From the NCBI RefSeq assembly GCF_009857595.1, contig NZ_WWCU01000032.1, positions 1 through 64,000 on the forward strand: a stretch of 64,000 nucleotides of DNA, given 5' to 3'. Positions 25,694-35,445 of the stretch are shown here, piece after piece. The first letter of the stretch is position 1. Every line of letters begins with the position of its first letter. A model generated the notes under the pieces. That model made no database searches. It worked only from the letters and a program-made list of their open reading frames with translations, and had not been told where the DNA came from. The translations under genes and the position numbers were made by a program. This DNA is from Pseudoduganella aquatica. Its GTDB lineage: Bacteria > Pseudomonadota > Gammaproteobacteria > Burkholderiales > Burkholderiaceae_D.

Positions 25694-27832
25694 TCAAGCG
25701 CCGTAAAAGGTCTTGCCCGACTGCGCCATGGCGCGCAGCAGCGCGGGCGGCGCAAAGCGCTCGCCGTGGCTGGCGGCCAGCCGTTCGCAGCGCGCCAGGA
25801 AGGCCGCCGCGCCGTCCCTGTCCACCTCGCTCAGCGGACCGCCCCGGAAAGCCGGGAAGCCCCAGCCCAGTATCGCGCCCACGTCCGCGTCGCGCGCGGT
25901 GGTCAGCACGCCCTCCTCCATGCAGCGCACGGCTTCCACCGCCTGCACCGCGATCAGGCGCTCCACCAGCTGCGCCGGGTCCGGCTGCGCGGCCGCGCGC
26001 GGGAAATGCTCGGCCAGCCCCGGCCACAAGCGCTTCTTGCCCGCCTCCGGATAATCGTAGTACCCCTGCCCCGCCTTCTTGCCGATGCGCCCCAGCTCCA
26101 CCATGCGCGCCGCCACCGCGTGGCCGGGACGGCCCTGGTAGGCCGCGCCCAGGTCCAGCCGCGTCTGGCGGTCGATCTTGTGTATCAGCTCGCTCGACAC
26201 CTCGTCCGTCAGCGCCAGCGGCCCCACCGGCATGCCCGCCTGCAGGCCGGCGTTGTCGATCAGCGCCGGCGCCACGCCCTCGGCCAGCATGGCCAGGCCT
26301 TCCAGCACATAGGTGGAAAACACGCGGCTGGTGTAGAAGCCGCGCGCGTCGTTGACGACGATGGGCGTCATGCCCAGCGCCTGCACCAGGTCCAGCGAGC
26401 GGGCCAAGGTGGCCGCGCTGGTCTGCTTGCCGACGATGACTTCCACCAGCGGCATCTTGTCCACCGGCGAGAAGAAATGCAGGCCGATAAACTGCGCCGG
26501 CCGCGCGCTCGCCTCCGCCAGTCCGCTGATCGGCAGGGTGGACGTGTTGGACGCATAGATGGCGTCCGCCCCCAGCACCGCCTCCGCCCGCGCGTTGACG
26601 GCCGCTTTCAGCGCGCGGTCCTCGAACACGGCTTCGATGACGATATCGCAGCCCGCCAGCTGCGCGTAATCCGTGGTGGGGGTAATGCGCGCCAATAACG
26701 CCGCGGCCTGCTCCGGCGTGCCCTGCCCGTGCGCCGCCTGCTTCTCCAGCAGCGCCTGCGAGTAAGCCTTGCCCTTGTCCGCATCGGCCTGCGCGCGGTC
26801 GATCAGCACCACCTGCAAGCCCGCCTGCGCCGCCTTGTAAGCAATGCCCGCGCCCATCATGCCCGCGCCCAGCACGCCCACCTTGGTGTACTTCTGCTGC
26901 GGCACGCCGGCCGGGCGCGCGGCCAGTTTATTCGCCTCGCCCATGCTGAAGAACAGGGTGCGTATCATGGCTTTCGCTTCCGGCGACAGCACCGTCTGCA
27001 CAAAGTAGCGCGCCTCCGTCATCAGGCCGGTGTCGATATCGGTGATCAGGCCCTCGTAGACGCAGGACAGGATGTTGTGCGGCGCCGGGTAATTGCCCCA
27101 GGTCCTGGCGTGCACCAGGGCGTTGGCCGCCATGATGGCCTGCTGCACCGCCGGCGACGCCACCGCGCCGCCCGGCACCTTGTAGCCCTTCACGTCCCAC
27201 GGCTGCTGCACGCGCTCGGACGGCGCGGCCAGCATCGCGTCGTGCAGCCAGGCGCGCGCGGCCTCCTGTTCGCCGCCCGGCGCCACCACGGCGTGCAGGA
27301 TGCCGGCCTTGAGCGCGTCCGCCGCCTTCAGGCGCTTGCCCTCCAGCAGCAGCGGCAAGGCCTTCTGGATGCCGATCAAACGCGGCAAACGCTGCGTGCC
27401 GCCGCCGCCCGGCAGCAGGCCCAGCGTCACTTCCGGCAGGCCGAAGCGCGCCTTGGGATTGTCCGCCGCCACCCGGTAGTGGCCCGCCAGCGCCAGCTCC
27501 AGGCCGCCGCCCAGCGCCGAGCCGGGCAAGGCCATGGCCACCGGCTTGCCGCAGTTCTCCAGCTTGCGCAGCGCGCGGTGCAAGCGCATCACGCGTTCGA
27601 ACAGCACCGCCGCGTCGTCCGTAGCGCTCAGCCATTCCAGGTCGCCGCCGGCGATGAAGTCCCGCTTGGCCGACGTCATCAATATGCCTTTCACGGCGCC
27701 GTCCGCCGCCGCCTCGTCTATCAGGTCGCACAGCATCTGGCAGCTTTCGGCGTTCAGCACATTCTGGCTGCGGCCCGCCATGTCCCAGCTCAGCACCGCG
27801 ATGCCGCTGGCCTCTACAGTTACGCTTATCAT
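25694..27832 (-). CDS. Fatty acid oxidation complex alpha subunit-like (enoyl-CoA hydratase / 3-hydroxyacyl-CoA dehydrogenase)
   Basis: A 712-aa bifunctional beta-oxidation enzyme. The N-terminal crotonase domain (1-190) has the oxyanion-hole LGGGLELALAGHYRVAA and LPEVTLGLLPGGGGTQRLPR, placing the two catalytic Glu residues. The NAD domain (about 310-490) begins KVGVLGAGMMGAGIAYKAAQ and has SNTSTLPISGLAE and FIGLHFFSPVDKMPLVEVI. The C-terminal 3HCDH repeats follow. The start was placed at 27832 because GAGGAG lies 6 bases before it; an upstream ATG would add 8 residues with no support. It is the last gene of an operon with acyl-CoA dehydrogenase and thiolase. Confidence 0.9.
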   Translation of the reverse strand: MISVTVEASGIAVLSWDMAGRSQNVLNAESCQMLCDLIDEAAADGAVKGILMTSAKRDFIAGGDLEWLSATDDAAVLFERVMRLHRALRKLENCGKPVAMALPGSALGGGLELALAGHYRVAADNPKARFGLPEVTLGLLPGGGGTQRLPRLIGIQKALPLLLEGKRLKAADALKAGILHAVVAPGGEQEAARAWLHDAMLAAPSERVQQPWDVKGYKVPGGAVASPAVQQAIMAANALVHARTWGNYPAPHNILSCVYEGLITDIDTGLMTEARYFVQTVLSPEAKAMIRTLFFSMGEANKLAARPAGVPQQKYTKVGVLGAGMMGAGIAYKAAQAGLQVVLIDRAQADADKGKAYSQALLEKQAAHGQGTPEQAAALLARITPTTDYAQLAGCDIVIEAVFEDRALKAAVNARAEAVLGADAIYASNTSTLPISGLAEASARPAQFIGLHFFSPVDKMPLVEVIVGKQTSAATLARSLDLVQALGMTPIVVNDARGFYTSRVFSTYVLEGLAMLAEGVAPALIDNAGLQAGMPVGPLALTDEVSSELIHKIDRQTRLDLGAAYQGRPGHAVAARMVELGRIGKKAGQGYYDYPEAGKKRLWPGLAEHFPRAAAQPDPAQLVERLIAVQAVEAVRCMEEGVLTTARDADVGAILGWGFPAFRGGPLSEVDRDGAAAFLARCERLAASHGERFAPPALLRAMAQSGKTFYGA

Positions 27833-27842
27833 GCGCAGCTCC

Positions 27843-29048
<1,206 letters not shown>

Positions 29049-29074
29049 GCTGGTCTCCAGTGCTGGTATCTTGC

Positions 29075-30211
29075 TTACAGGCTGCGGCTGATCAGCTCTT
29101 TCATGATCTCGCTGGTGCCGCCGTAGACGCGCTGCACGCGGGCGTCGGCCCAGGCGCGCGTGATCGGGTATTCCCACATATAGCCGTAGCCGCCGTGCAG
29201 CTGCACGCAGCGGTCCAGCACCTTGAACTGCATCTCGGTGGCGGCCAGCTTGGCCATGGAGGCGGTGGCCGCGTCCAGCTGCTTCTCCAGCAGCAGCTCG
29301 ATGCAGCGGTCCACGAACACGCGCATGCAGCTGATCTCGGTCTTGATCTCGGCCAGCGTGTGCGCCACGGTCTGGAACTCGGCCAGCGCGCGCTTGAAGG
29401 CCTTGCGCTCGCGCGTGTACTGCAGCGTCCAGTCCAGGCCCGCCTCGGCCGACGTCACCGCCATGATGGCGATCTGCAGGCGCTCCCACGGCAGCTCCTG
29501 CATCAGGTAGGCGAAGCCGCGCCCCTCCTCGCCCAGCAGCCTGGCGGCCGGCACGCGCACATTGTCGAAGAACAGTTCGGAGGTGTCCTGCGCCTTCATG
29601 CCGGCCTTCTTCAGGCGCTTGCCTTTCGAGAAGCCCGCCATGCCGGTATCGACCACGAACAGGCTGATGCCTTTCGCGCCGGCCGCCGGGTCGGTCTTGG
29701 CCACCACGATCACCACGTCCGCATGCCAGCCGTTGGTGATAAAGGTCTTGGAGCCGTTCAGGATGTAATGGTCGCCGTCGCGGATCGCCGTGCTCTGCAC
29801 GCCCTGCAGGTCGGAGCCGGTGCCCGGCTCCGTCATGGCGATGGCGCCCACCATCTCGCCGCTGGCCAGCCTGGGCAGGTAGTGCGACTTCAGCTGCTCG
29901 CTGCCGTAGTGCAGGAGGTAGGGCGCCACGATTTCCGAATGCAGGCCGAAGCCCAGGCCGGTGGCGTTGACGCGCGCCTGCTCCTCGATCAGCACCACGC
30001 TGTAGAGCTGGTCCGCGCCGGCGCCGCCGTACTGCTCCGGCATGCTGGCGCACAGGAAGCCGGCGGCGCCCGCCTTGCGCCACACTTCGCGGTCCACATA
30101 GCCCTGCTCCTCCCAGCGCTCGTGGTGGGGCAGCACCTCGGTTTCCATAAAGCGGCGCGCGGACTGGCGCAGCATCTCGTGTTCTTCCGTGAACAGGGTG
30201 CGGGGAATCAC
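29075..30211 (-). CDS. Acyl-CoA dehydrogenase (long-chain type)
   Basis: A 378-aa FAD enzyme for the first beta-oxidation step. AMTEPGTGSDLQG and FITNGWHADVVIVVAKTD are family signatures, and VYGGTSEIMKELISRSL ends the protein. The C-terminal YGGT lacks the Glu used by medium-chain enzymes. The base is probably E256 in VTSAEAGLDW, as in long-chain and isovaleryl-type enzymes; this is an alignment by eye. The start is GTG with GGAG 6 bases upstream. A TetR-type palindrome lies 18 bases before the start codon, so the whole operon is probably repressor-controlled. Confidence 0.9.
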   Translation of the reverse strand: MIPRTLFTEEHEMLRQSARRFMETEVLPHHERWEEQGYVDREVWRKAGAAGFLCASMPEQYGGAGADQLYSVVLIEEQARVNATGLGFGLHSEIVAPYLLHYGSEQLKSHYLPRLASGEMVGAIAMTEPGTGSDLQGVQSTAIRDGDHYILNGSKTFITNGWHADVVIVVAKTDPAAGAKGISLFVVDTGMAGFSKGKRLKKAGMKAQDTSELFFDNVRVPAARLLGEEGRGFAYLMQELPWERLQIAIMAVTSAEAGLDWTLQYTRERKAFKRALAEFQTVAHTLAEIKTEISCMRVFVDRCIELLLEKQLDAATASMAKLAATEMQFKVLDRCVQLHGGYGYMWEYPITRAWADARVQRVYGGTSEIMKELISRSL

Positions 30212-30228
30212 TGTCGTCTCCTTTGTTT

Positions 30229-30249
30229 TAGGTCACATGACCTATATTT
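30229..30249. promoter_or_regulatory. TetR-type operator, copy A
   Basis: The palindrome AGGTCA-CA-TGACCT (30230-30243), followed by ATATTT, lies between the divergent acyl-CoA dehydrogenase and GtrII-like genes. The perfect palindromic form recurs before the TetR gene at 32027-32040. The conserved block reads AGGTCAYATGACCTATATTT in both copies. Confidence 0.65.
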
Positions 30250-30284
30250 TCAGCTATGTTGACCTGTTTTCAGGAAAAGCGCAA
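30229..30284. repeat. Direct repeat flanking the GtrII-like gene, left copy
   Basis: This segment begins with the operator block and ends with CAGGAAAAGCGCAA (30271-30284). The same two blocks in the same order and nearly the same spacing recur at 32026-32079. In the right copy the second block contains the ribosome site of tetR. Here it leads to no start codon of a matching gene. Confidence 0.6.
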
Positions 30285-30297
30285 TCCGGCGTGGCCC

Positions 30298-30315
30298 GGC
30301 CTGCCTTCGCAGGCC
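30298..30315. promoter_or_regulatory. Stem-loop in the leader of the GtrII-like gene
   Basis: A perfect 7-bp stem GGCCTGC/GCAGGCC closed by CTTC, 46 bases before the ATG at 30361. There is no T-run, so this is not a terminator. AT-rich sequence with -10-like TATATT/GATAAT follows at about 30328-30340. Confidence 0.35.
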
Positions 30316-30360
30316 TGGAGGGAAATGATATATTGATAATTTTGAATTCAAGAGGCAAAG

Positions 30361-31980
30361 ATGAGAGAAGAACCGAGCTTGGGCTCCGTGGAAGGGCTGG
30401 CTGCCAGCCAGCGCTGGCCGGCAGCGGCGGCCTGGCTGCGCGGCGGCGCCTTCACCTGGAAGGAGCTGCTGGTGCTGCTCGTGCTCGGGGCGATTGCCAA
30501 CCTGTATTTCCTGTCCACGCTGTCGGTGTCCATCGACGACGAGCTGGCCGCCGTGCGCAGCAACCACGGGGTCTGGCTGGCGCAAGGCCGCTACACCATC
30601 TATCTCATCGAATCCTGGCTGGTGCCGCAGCCGGCCGTGCCGTTTTCGCCCTACTTGCTGCTGGTGCTATGCCTCGCCCTCAGCCATATGCTGCTGGTGC
30701 GGGCGCACGGCTACGCGGTCTCGTGGAAGACTTACGCCGCATTTCCGGCCTTCGTCACCTCGCCGGTGCTGTGGCTGATCTCCGAATTCGCCGCCAATGT
30801 ACCGGCCCTCGGCCTGGGGCTGCTGGCCGTGGCGCTGGCCGTCCATGTGCTGTGCGACCACTCCCCGCGCATCTTCGCGCCGGCCGGCTGGCGCCGCACG
30901 GCATGCGCTGCCTTGCTGCTGACCTTTGCCGCCGGCGCCTACCAGTCGCTGCTGGTCCTGTTCGTCACCGCCATGGCCGGCGTCGCCCTGGTGCATTGCC
31001 AGCGCTCGGAACTGGCCAGCCGGGAGCTGCTGCGGCCGCTGCTGCGGGGCGCGGTGCAAACCGTGCTGTGCGCCTGCGTGGCCGGCGTGCTCTACCTGCT
31101 GATCAACAAGACCGCCCTGGCGCTGCTCGATACCGGCTCCAGCAAGTATGTGGAAAAATTCTTCCAGCCGCACAACCTGACCGCCCCCTTGTGGCTGGCG
31201 CACGCGCTGCTCATGTCGGCGCTGAAAATCTATGCCGGCTCGGCCACCGTGTTTGGCGCCACGCTGTGGGCGGCCGGCCCCTTGCTGGCGGTGGCCTGCG
31301 CCTGCGTGCTGGCCACCGCGCGCCGCAAGCTCCTGCCGCTGGCCGCCCTGCTGGTGCTGGTGCTGGGCGCGCCCTTCCTGCTGCACCTGGCCGCCGCCAC
31401 GCCGGACCTGCCCATGCGCACCGTGGTCGCCCTGCCCTACATCGCCTGGCTCACCGCCCTGCTGGTGCTGCACGCCCGGCAATCCCAGCTGGCGGCGGCC
31501 GGCGCCCTCCTGCTCGCGCTGTACCAGCTGCAGGTCATCAACCTGACGTCCCAGTACACCGCCGCCGCCACCATCGCCCAGGCGGCCGAACGCCACACCG
31601 CGCTGGCGCTGGGCGCGCGCCTGGCCGAACTCGCCCCTCCCGGCGAGACGCCGCCCGCCATCATCCTCGACACCTACGGCCATCTGCTGGAATCGCACCA
31701 GACCGTTTATGCGACGGCGCCCACCAACACCACCGCCGGCTCGCACTTCGGCTGGGACAAGGGCAATCTGCAGCGTGTGGTCGCCTTCATGAAGATCATG
31801 GGCCATCCCGGCATCCAGGCCATGCCGCCGGAGCAGCGCGGCGCCAACACCGCGCAGTTCGAGCAAATGCCGGTGTGGCCGCGCGCGGGCTCGGTCGTGC
31901 GCGACGGCGACCGCTACCTGGTCAAGCTTGGCCCGTCGGCGGACGCGGCCCATGGCGGCCCGGCCACGCCTCCGCACTGA
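30361..31980 (+). CDS. GtrII-like glucosyltransferase domain membrane protein
   Basis: A 539-aa protein with ten or more membrane segments and a soluble C-terminal part from about 410. The early periplasmic acidic motif LSVSIDDELAAVRSNHGVWL with WLAQGRYTIYLIES matches the Glucos_trans_II (GtrII) family. Those proteins use undecaprenyl-phosphate glucose to glucosylate O-antigen or other surface glycans. No GtrA flippase or GtrB synthase is adjacent, so its donor must come from elsewhere, possibly the UbiA-fusion pathway. AGAGGC lies upstream of the ATG. The gene lies between two copies of a regulatory repeat, suggesting a later insertion. Confidence 0.6.
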   Translation: MREEPSLGSVEGLAASQRWPAAAAWLRGGAFTWKELLVLLVLGAIANLYFLSTLSVSIDDELAAVRSNHGVWLAQGRYTIYLIESWLVPQPAVPFSPYLLLVLCLALSHMLLVRAHGYAVSWKTYAAFPAFVTSPVLWLISEFAANVPALGLGLLAVALAVHVLCDHSPRIFAPAGWRRTACAALLLTFAAGAYQSLLVLFVTAMAGVALVHCQRSELASRELLRPLLRGAVQTVLCACVAGVLYLLINKTALALLDTGSSKYVEKFFQPHNLTAPLWLAHALLMSALKIYAGSATVFGATLWAAGPLLAVACACVLATARRKLLPLAALLVLVLGAPFLLHLAAATPDLPMRTVVALPYIAWLTALLVLHARQSQLAAAGALLLALYQLQVINLTSQYTAAATIAQAAERHTALALGARLAELAPPGETPPAIILDTYGHLLESHQTVYATAPTNTTAGSHFGWDKGNLQRVVAFMKIMGHPGIQAMPPEQRGANTAQFEQMPVWPRAGSVVRDGDRYLVKLGPSADAAHGGPATPPH

Positions 31981-32025
31981 AGGCTAAGGGGCGGCGCGGT
32001 CCTTCCAAACTGCCGCTTGCGTTTC

Positions 32026-32046
32026 TAGGTCATATGACCTATATTT
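32026..32046. promoter_or_regulatory. TetR-type operator, copy B
   Basis: AGGTCATATGACCT (32027-32040) is a perfect 14-bp palindrome 46 bases before the tetR start. Autorepression by the adjacent TetR protein is the simplest reading. Confidence 0.7.
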
Positions 32047-32079
32047 CCCGGTAGGCAAAACCACCCAGGAAAAGCGCAA
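32026..32079. repeat. Direct repeat flanking the GtrII-like gene, right copy
   Basis: The operator block (32026-32046), a 19-base spacer and CAGGAAAAGCGCAA (32066-32079). The last block includes the AGGA ribosome site of tetR, which suggests that this is the original copy and 30229-30284 the duplicate. Confidence 0.6.
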
Positions 32080-32085
32080 GCGGCC

Positions 32086-32700
32086 ATGACCATGCAACGC
32101 AAGGAATCGAACACCACCACCAAGGGCCAGGAACGGGCCAGCGCCATCCTGTCGGCCGCCCACGAGATCCTCGGCACCGAGGGCTATGCGGCGCTGTCCA
32201 TGCGCAGCGTGGCGCTGCGGGTGGGCGTCAGCCTGTCCAATGTGCAGCACTACTATCCCAGCCGCGAAGTGCTGCTGGAAGCGCTGCTGAACCAGACTTT
32301 CAACGGCTACCAGGCCGCCGTCGATGAACGCCTGTCGCAGCAAGGCGACAAGTCCGGCATGGCCGTGTTCCAGTCCATCATCGATTACTTCCTGGACGAC
32401 TTGCGCGACCAGATTTCCAGCGGCCTGTTCTTCGAAATCGCCGCGCTGGCCAACCGCCATCCTTATGCCGCGCAGATGTTCGACGGCATGCTCACGCGCG
32501 CGCGCCGCACCACGCGCAACCTGATCCGCGACATTGCGCCCCAGCTCACGCCGGCCCAGGCCGAGATCCGCGGCGCGCTGATCGTGTCGCAAATTATCGG
32601 GCTGATGATCTTCCTGTCCGACACCCGCCCCAAGCATGAGGAACTGGCCGAGCTGCAAAGGGAAGCCACTGCCGCCATCATGCGCATCGCTTTCAACTAA
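32086..32700 (+). CDS. TetR/AcrR family transcriptional regulator (fatty acid metabolism)
   Basis: A 204-aa regulator. The N-terminal HTH (about 15-60) reads ASAILSAAHEILGTEGYAALSMRSVALRVGVSLSNVQHYYPSREVLL, split here across helices 1-3. The all-helical ligand domain follows. The desaturase gene begins 14 bases after its stop, and its operator also precedes the beta-oxidation operon. It is therefore likely to sense acyl-CoA and balance degradation and desaturation, like DesT or FadR-type TetR proteins. The start may be the ATG at 32086 or the one at 32092. Confidence 0.85.
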   Translation: MTMQRKESNTTTKGQERASAILSAAHEILGTEGYAALSMRSVALRVGVSLSNVQHYYPSREVLLEALLNQTFNGYQAAVDERLSQQGDKSGMAVFQSIIDYFLDDLRDQISSGLFFEIAALANRHPYAAQMFDGMLTRARRTTRNLIRDIAPQLTPAQAEIRGALIVSQIIGLMIFLSDTRPKHEELAELQREATAAIMRIAFN

Positions 32701-32714
32701 ACCACGGAGTCCCC

Positions 32715-33695
32715 ATGAGCACTGCCCCGCGCCGCAAACTCAGCGAGCTGTTCAGCCGCGACGACATCGCCGCGCTCACCGCGCGTTCCGACTGGGCCGG
32801 CGCGCGCGCCGTGCTGTTCACCTGGGGCGTGATCGCGCTGTGCTTCGCGCTGCTGGCCTGGCAGCCGCATCCGCTGATGTGGCTGGCGGTGCTGGTGGTG
32901 CTGGGCGGCCGCCAGCTCAGCCTGGCCATCCTGATGCACGACGCCGCGCACGGCACGCTGTTCCAGCGCCGCTGGCTCAACGAGGTGCTGGCGGACTACC
33001 TGTGCGGCAGCCCGGTCGGCGTGGATATCCAGCGCTACAAGCGCCACCACCTGGTCCACCACGGCAAGACCGGCACCGGGGAGGATCCGGACCGCAGCCT
33101 GTCCGCGCCCTTCCCCGCCACGCGCGCCTCGCTGGCGCGCAAATTCCTGCGCGACCTGAGCGGCGTGTCCGGCCTGAAGCGCGAATACGGCCTGCTGCTG
33201 ATGAACCTGGGCCTGCTGCGCTGGACCGTGGCCAGCGACGTGCAATGGCTGCCGCGGCAAGGCCGCCGCTGGCGCGACTATGCGCGCGACGGCGTCCGCA
33301 ACAGCTGGAAATACCTGGCCTTCCACGCCCTGCTGCTGGGCCTGCTGGCCGCCGCCGGCCACGCCTGGCTCTACCAGGCCTGGCTGGGCGCCTACCTCAG
33401 CACCTACAGCCTGTTCATGCGCATCCGCTCGATGGCCGAACACGCGTGCACCGCGCCCGGCAGCGACATGCTGCGCAACACGCGCACCACCCGCGCCGGC
33501 CTGCTGGCGCGCGCCACGGTGGCGCCGCTGCGCGTGAACTTCCATATCGAGCACCACCTGATGCCGGCCGTGCCCTACCACCGCCTGCCCGCCATGCACG
33601 CCATGCTGCGCGCGCGCGGCGCGGTGGACGCGCCGCCCGGCTACCTGGACGTGCTGCGCCTGGTGTCCACACCGGGCCGCGCCGCGGGCGCCTGA
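32715..33695 (+). CDS. Fatty acid desaturase
   Basis: A 326-aa membrane di-iron desaturase. It has the three histidine boxes: HDAAH (75-79), HHLVHH (111-116) and a late HIEHH in VNFHIEHHLMPAVPYHRLP. Membrane segments lie near 32-70 and 205-230. It introduces double bonds into acyl chains. Translated from GGAG just after the tetR stop and probably co-transcribed with it, so it would be controlled by the same repressor. It ends close to the convergent diguanylate cyclase gene. Confidence 0.88.
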   Translation: MSTAPRRKLSELFSRDDIAALTARSDWAGARAVLFTWGVIALCFALLAWQPHPLMWLAVLVVLGGRQLSLAILMHDAAHGTLFQRRWLNEVLADYLCGSPVGVDIQRYKRHHLVHHGKTGTGEDPDRSLSAPFPATRASLARKFLRDLSGVSGLKREYGLLLMNLGLLRWTVASDVQWLPRQGRRWRDYARDGVRNSWKYLAFHALLLGLLAAAGHAWLYQAWLGAYLSTYSLFMRIRSMAEHACTAPGSDMLRNTRTTRAGLLARATVAPLRVNFHIEHHLMPAVPYHRLPAMHAMLRARGAVDAPPGYLDVLRLVSTPGRAAGA

Positions 33696-33705
33696 ACCGG
33701 GCGCG

Positions 33706-35409
33706 CTAAGGCTGGGCCGGCGGGGCCAGCGCGATGCAGTTCTTGCCTTGCCGCTTGGCGCCGTACATGGCGTGGTCGGCGCGCGACAGCAGGCCCTCCA
33801 GGGTCTCCGTGTCGTGCGGCTGGTGCAGCGCCACGCCGATGCTGGCGCTGAGCGCGACCTCGGTGGTCCGCAGCGTGTACGGCGCGCGCAGCAGCGGCAT
33901 GATCTTGGCCGCCGTTTCCTCCGCGTCCGGCGGATAGGCCAGCAGTTCAAGCAGCACCACGAATTCATCGCCGGCCAGGCGGGCCACCATGTCGGTCTTG
34001 CGCACGCAGGCCAGGATGCGCGCGCCGACCTGGCGCAGCAGCTCGTCGCCTTCGTCGTGGCCGTGGGTATCGTTGACGCCCTTGAAGCCGTCCAGGTCCA
34101 GGAACAGCACCGCGCAGGCCTTGCCGGTGCGGCGGGAACGGTTGAGGGCGGCCTGCAGCGCCGCCATCAGCGCGCGCCGGTTCGGCAGGCCGGTCAGCAT
34201 GTCGCGCATGGCGATCGCCTCCAGTTCGGCGGTGCGCGCCGCCACCTTGGCCTCCAGTTCCTCGTTCATGGTCTGCAGCGCGGACAGATGCTGCTCCTCG
34301 GCTTGCAGCAGGTGGCGCATGGCGCGCGACAGCACGCCGGCCTCGCGGAAGCCGTCCAGCACCGGCACGTCGGCAGCGGCGGTGCCGCCGGCGCCGGCCG
34401 CGCGCGCCTCCATCAGTTCGCTCAAGGCATTCATGGGCCGCGCCAGGCGGCGCGCCAGCCAGGCCGCCGTGCCCGCCAGCGCCAGGCCCAGCGCCAGGCT
34501 GAGCCACAAAATGCGGCGCTCCAGCTTGTGCCAGTCCGCCATCGCGGCATGCTCCGGCTGGCGCACCAGCACCACCCATTGCAGCGAAGCCAGATCCTGC
34601 GCGCGGCCGGTGCGGCTGTAGCCGGTCACGTAGCGGCGCCCGTCCGGCCACACCTCCTGCAGGAAGCCGGTCTGGCCGTCCAGCGCCAGCGCCAGGCTGG
34701 CGGTGGCCAGCTTCTGCTCCTCCATGCCTTGCGGGCCGAGCAGCACGGTGCCGTCGTCGCGCAGCACGATGATTTCCGCGCCGTACTCGCGCAGCGCCGG
34801 CGTGATCAGGGTGCGGGCCAGGCGGCGCGCCCAGTCCCAGCTCAGGTGCACGCCCAGCACGCCGCGCGCGTCGCCGTTGGCCTGCGTGACGGGCGCGGCC
34901 ACGTCGACAAAGCGCCAGGGATCGGCGGACTGCGGCAGCAGTTTGCCCAGCAGCACGGCCGGGTGGTAGTCGGCGGCGCGCAGGCCCGCCTTGCCCTTCT
35001 GGAACCAGGGCCGTGCGCTGACGTTGGCGCCCTCCAGCATGCCGCCGGTGGCGGCGTACACCACGCCGCCGTTGTCGGCCATGCCTATCCAGGCATAGTC
35101 GGGGAAGGTCTTCTGCAGGCTGTCGAGCGCCGCGCGCACCTCGGCCGGCGCGCGCGCCTCGCGCACCTGCTGCAGTTCGGACAGCTGCTGCACGTCGCCG
35201 GCGGCCTGGGCCACCACGCGGTCGAGCGAATCGCGCATCTGCCAGGACAGCTGCTGCAGCCGCAGCCCGGCTTCCTTGCCGGCATAGCGGATGGCGTAGT
35301 GGTTGATCAGCCCCAGCAGCAGCAACACGGTCGCCGCCACAATGGCGGCCGTGCCCAGGGTAACCAGGGTGGCCAAACGGGGCGGCGCCATCTTGCTTGG
35401 CTCGGGCAT
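33706..35409 (-). CDS. Membrane diguanylate cyclase (dCache-HAMP-GGDEF)
   Basis: A 567-aa sensor enzyme. A first membrane segment (about 12-34) is followed by a periplasmic Cache-type domain (about 35-300), a second membrane segment (LWLSLALGLALAGTAAWLA), a HAMP-like segment, a short coiled coil and a C-terminal GGDEF domain. The active-site loop is RLAGDEF, an AGDEF variant known in active cyclases. RKTD five residues earlier fits the inhibitory I-site (RxxD). It would make c-di-GMP, a usual signal for exopolysaccharide production; a link to the locus at 1-25 kb is plausible but not shown. Confidence 0.88.
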   Translation of the reverse strand: MPEPSKMAPPRLATLVTLGTAAIVAATVLLLLGLINHYAIRYAGKEAGLRLQQLSWQMRDSLDRVVAQAAGDVQQLSELQQVREARAPAEVRAALDSLQKTFPDYAWIGMADNGGVVYAATGGMLEGANVSARPWFQKGKAGLRAADYHPAVLLGKLLPQSADPWRFVDVAAPVTQANGDARGVLGVHLSWDWARRLARTLITPALREYGAEIIVLRDDGTVLLGPQGMEEQKLATASLALALDGQTGFLQEVWPDGRRYVTGYSRTGRAQDLASLQWVVLVRQPEHAAMADWHKLERRILWLSLALGLALAGTAAWLARRLARPMNALSELMEARAAGAGGTAAADVPVLDGFREAGVLSRAMRHLLQAEEQHLSALQTMNEELEAKVAARTAELEAIAMRDMLTGLPNRRALMAALQAALNRSRRTGKACAVLFLDLDGFKGVNDTHGHDEGDELLRQVGARILACVRKTDMVARLAGDEFVVLLELLAYPPDAEETAAKIMPLLRAPYTLRTTEVALSASIGVALHQPHDTETLEGLLSRADHAMYGAKRQGKNCIALAPPAQP

Positions 35410-35445
35410 GCCTGCGTCCTTATTCCGATAAACGTGCCCGACAGC

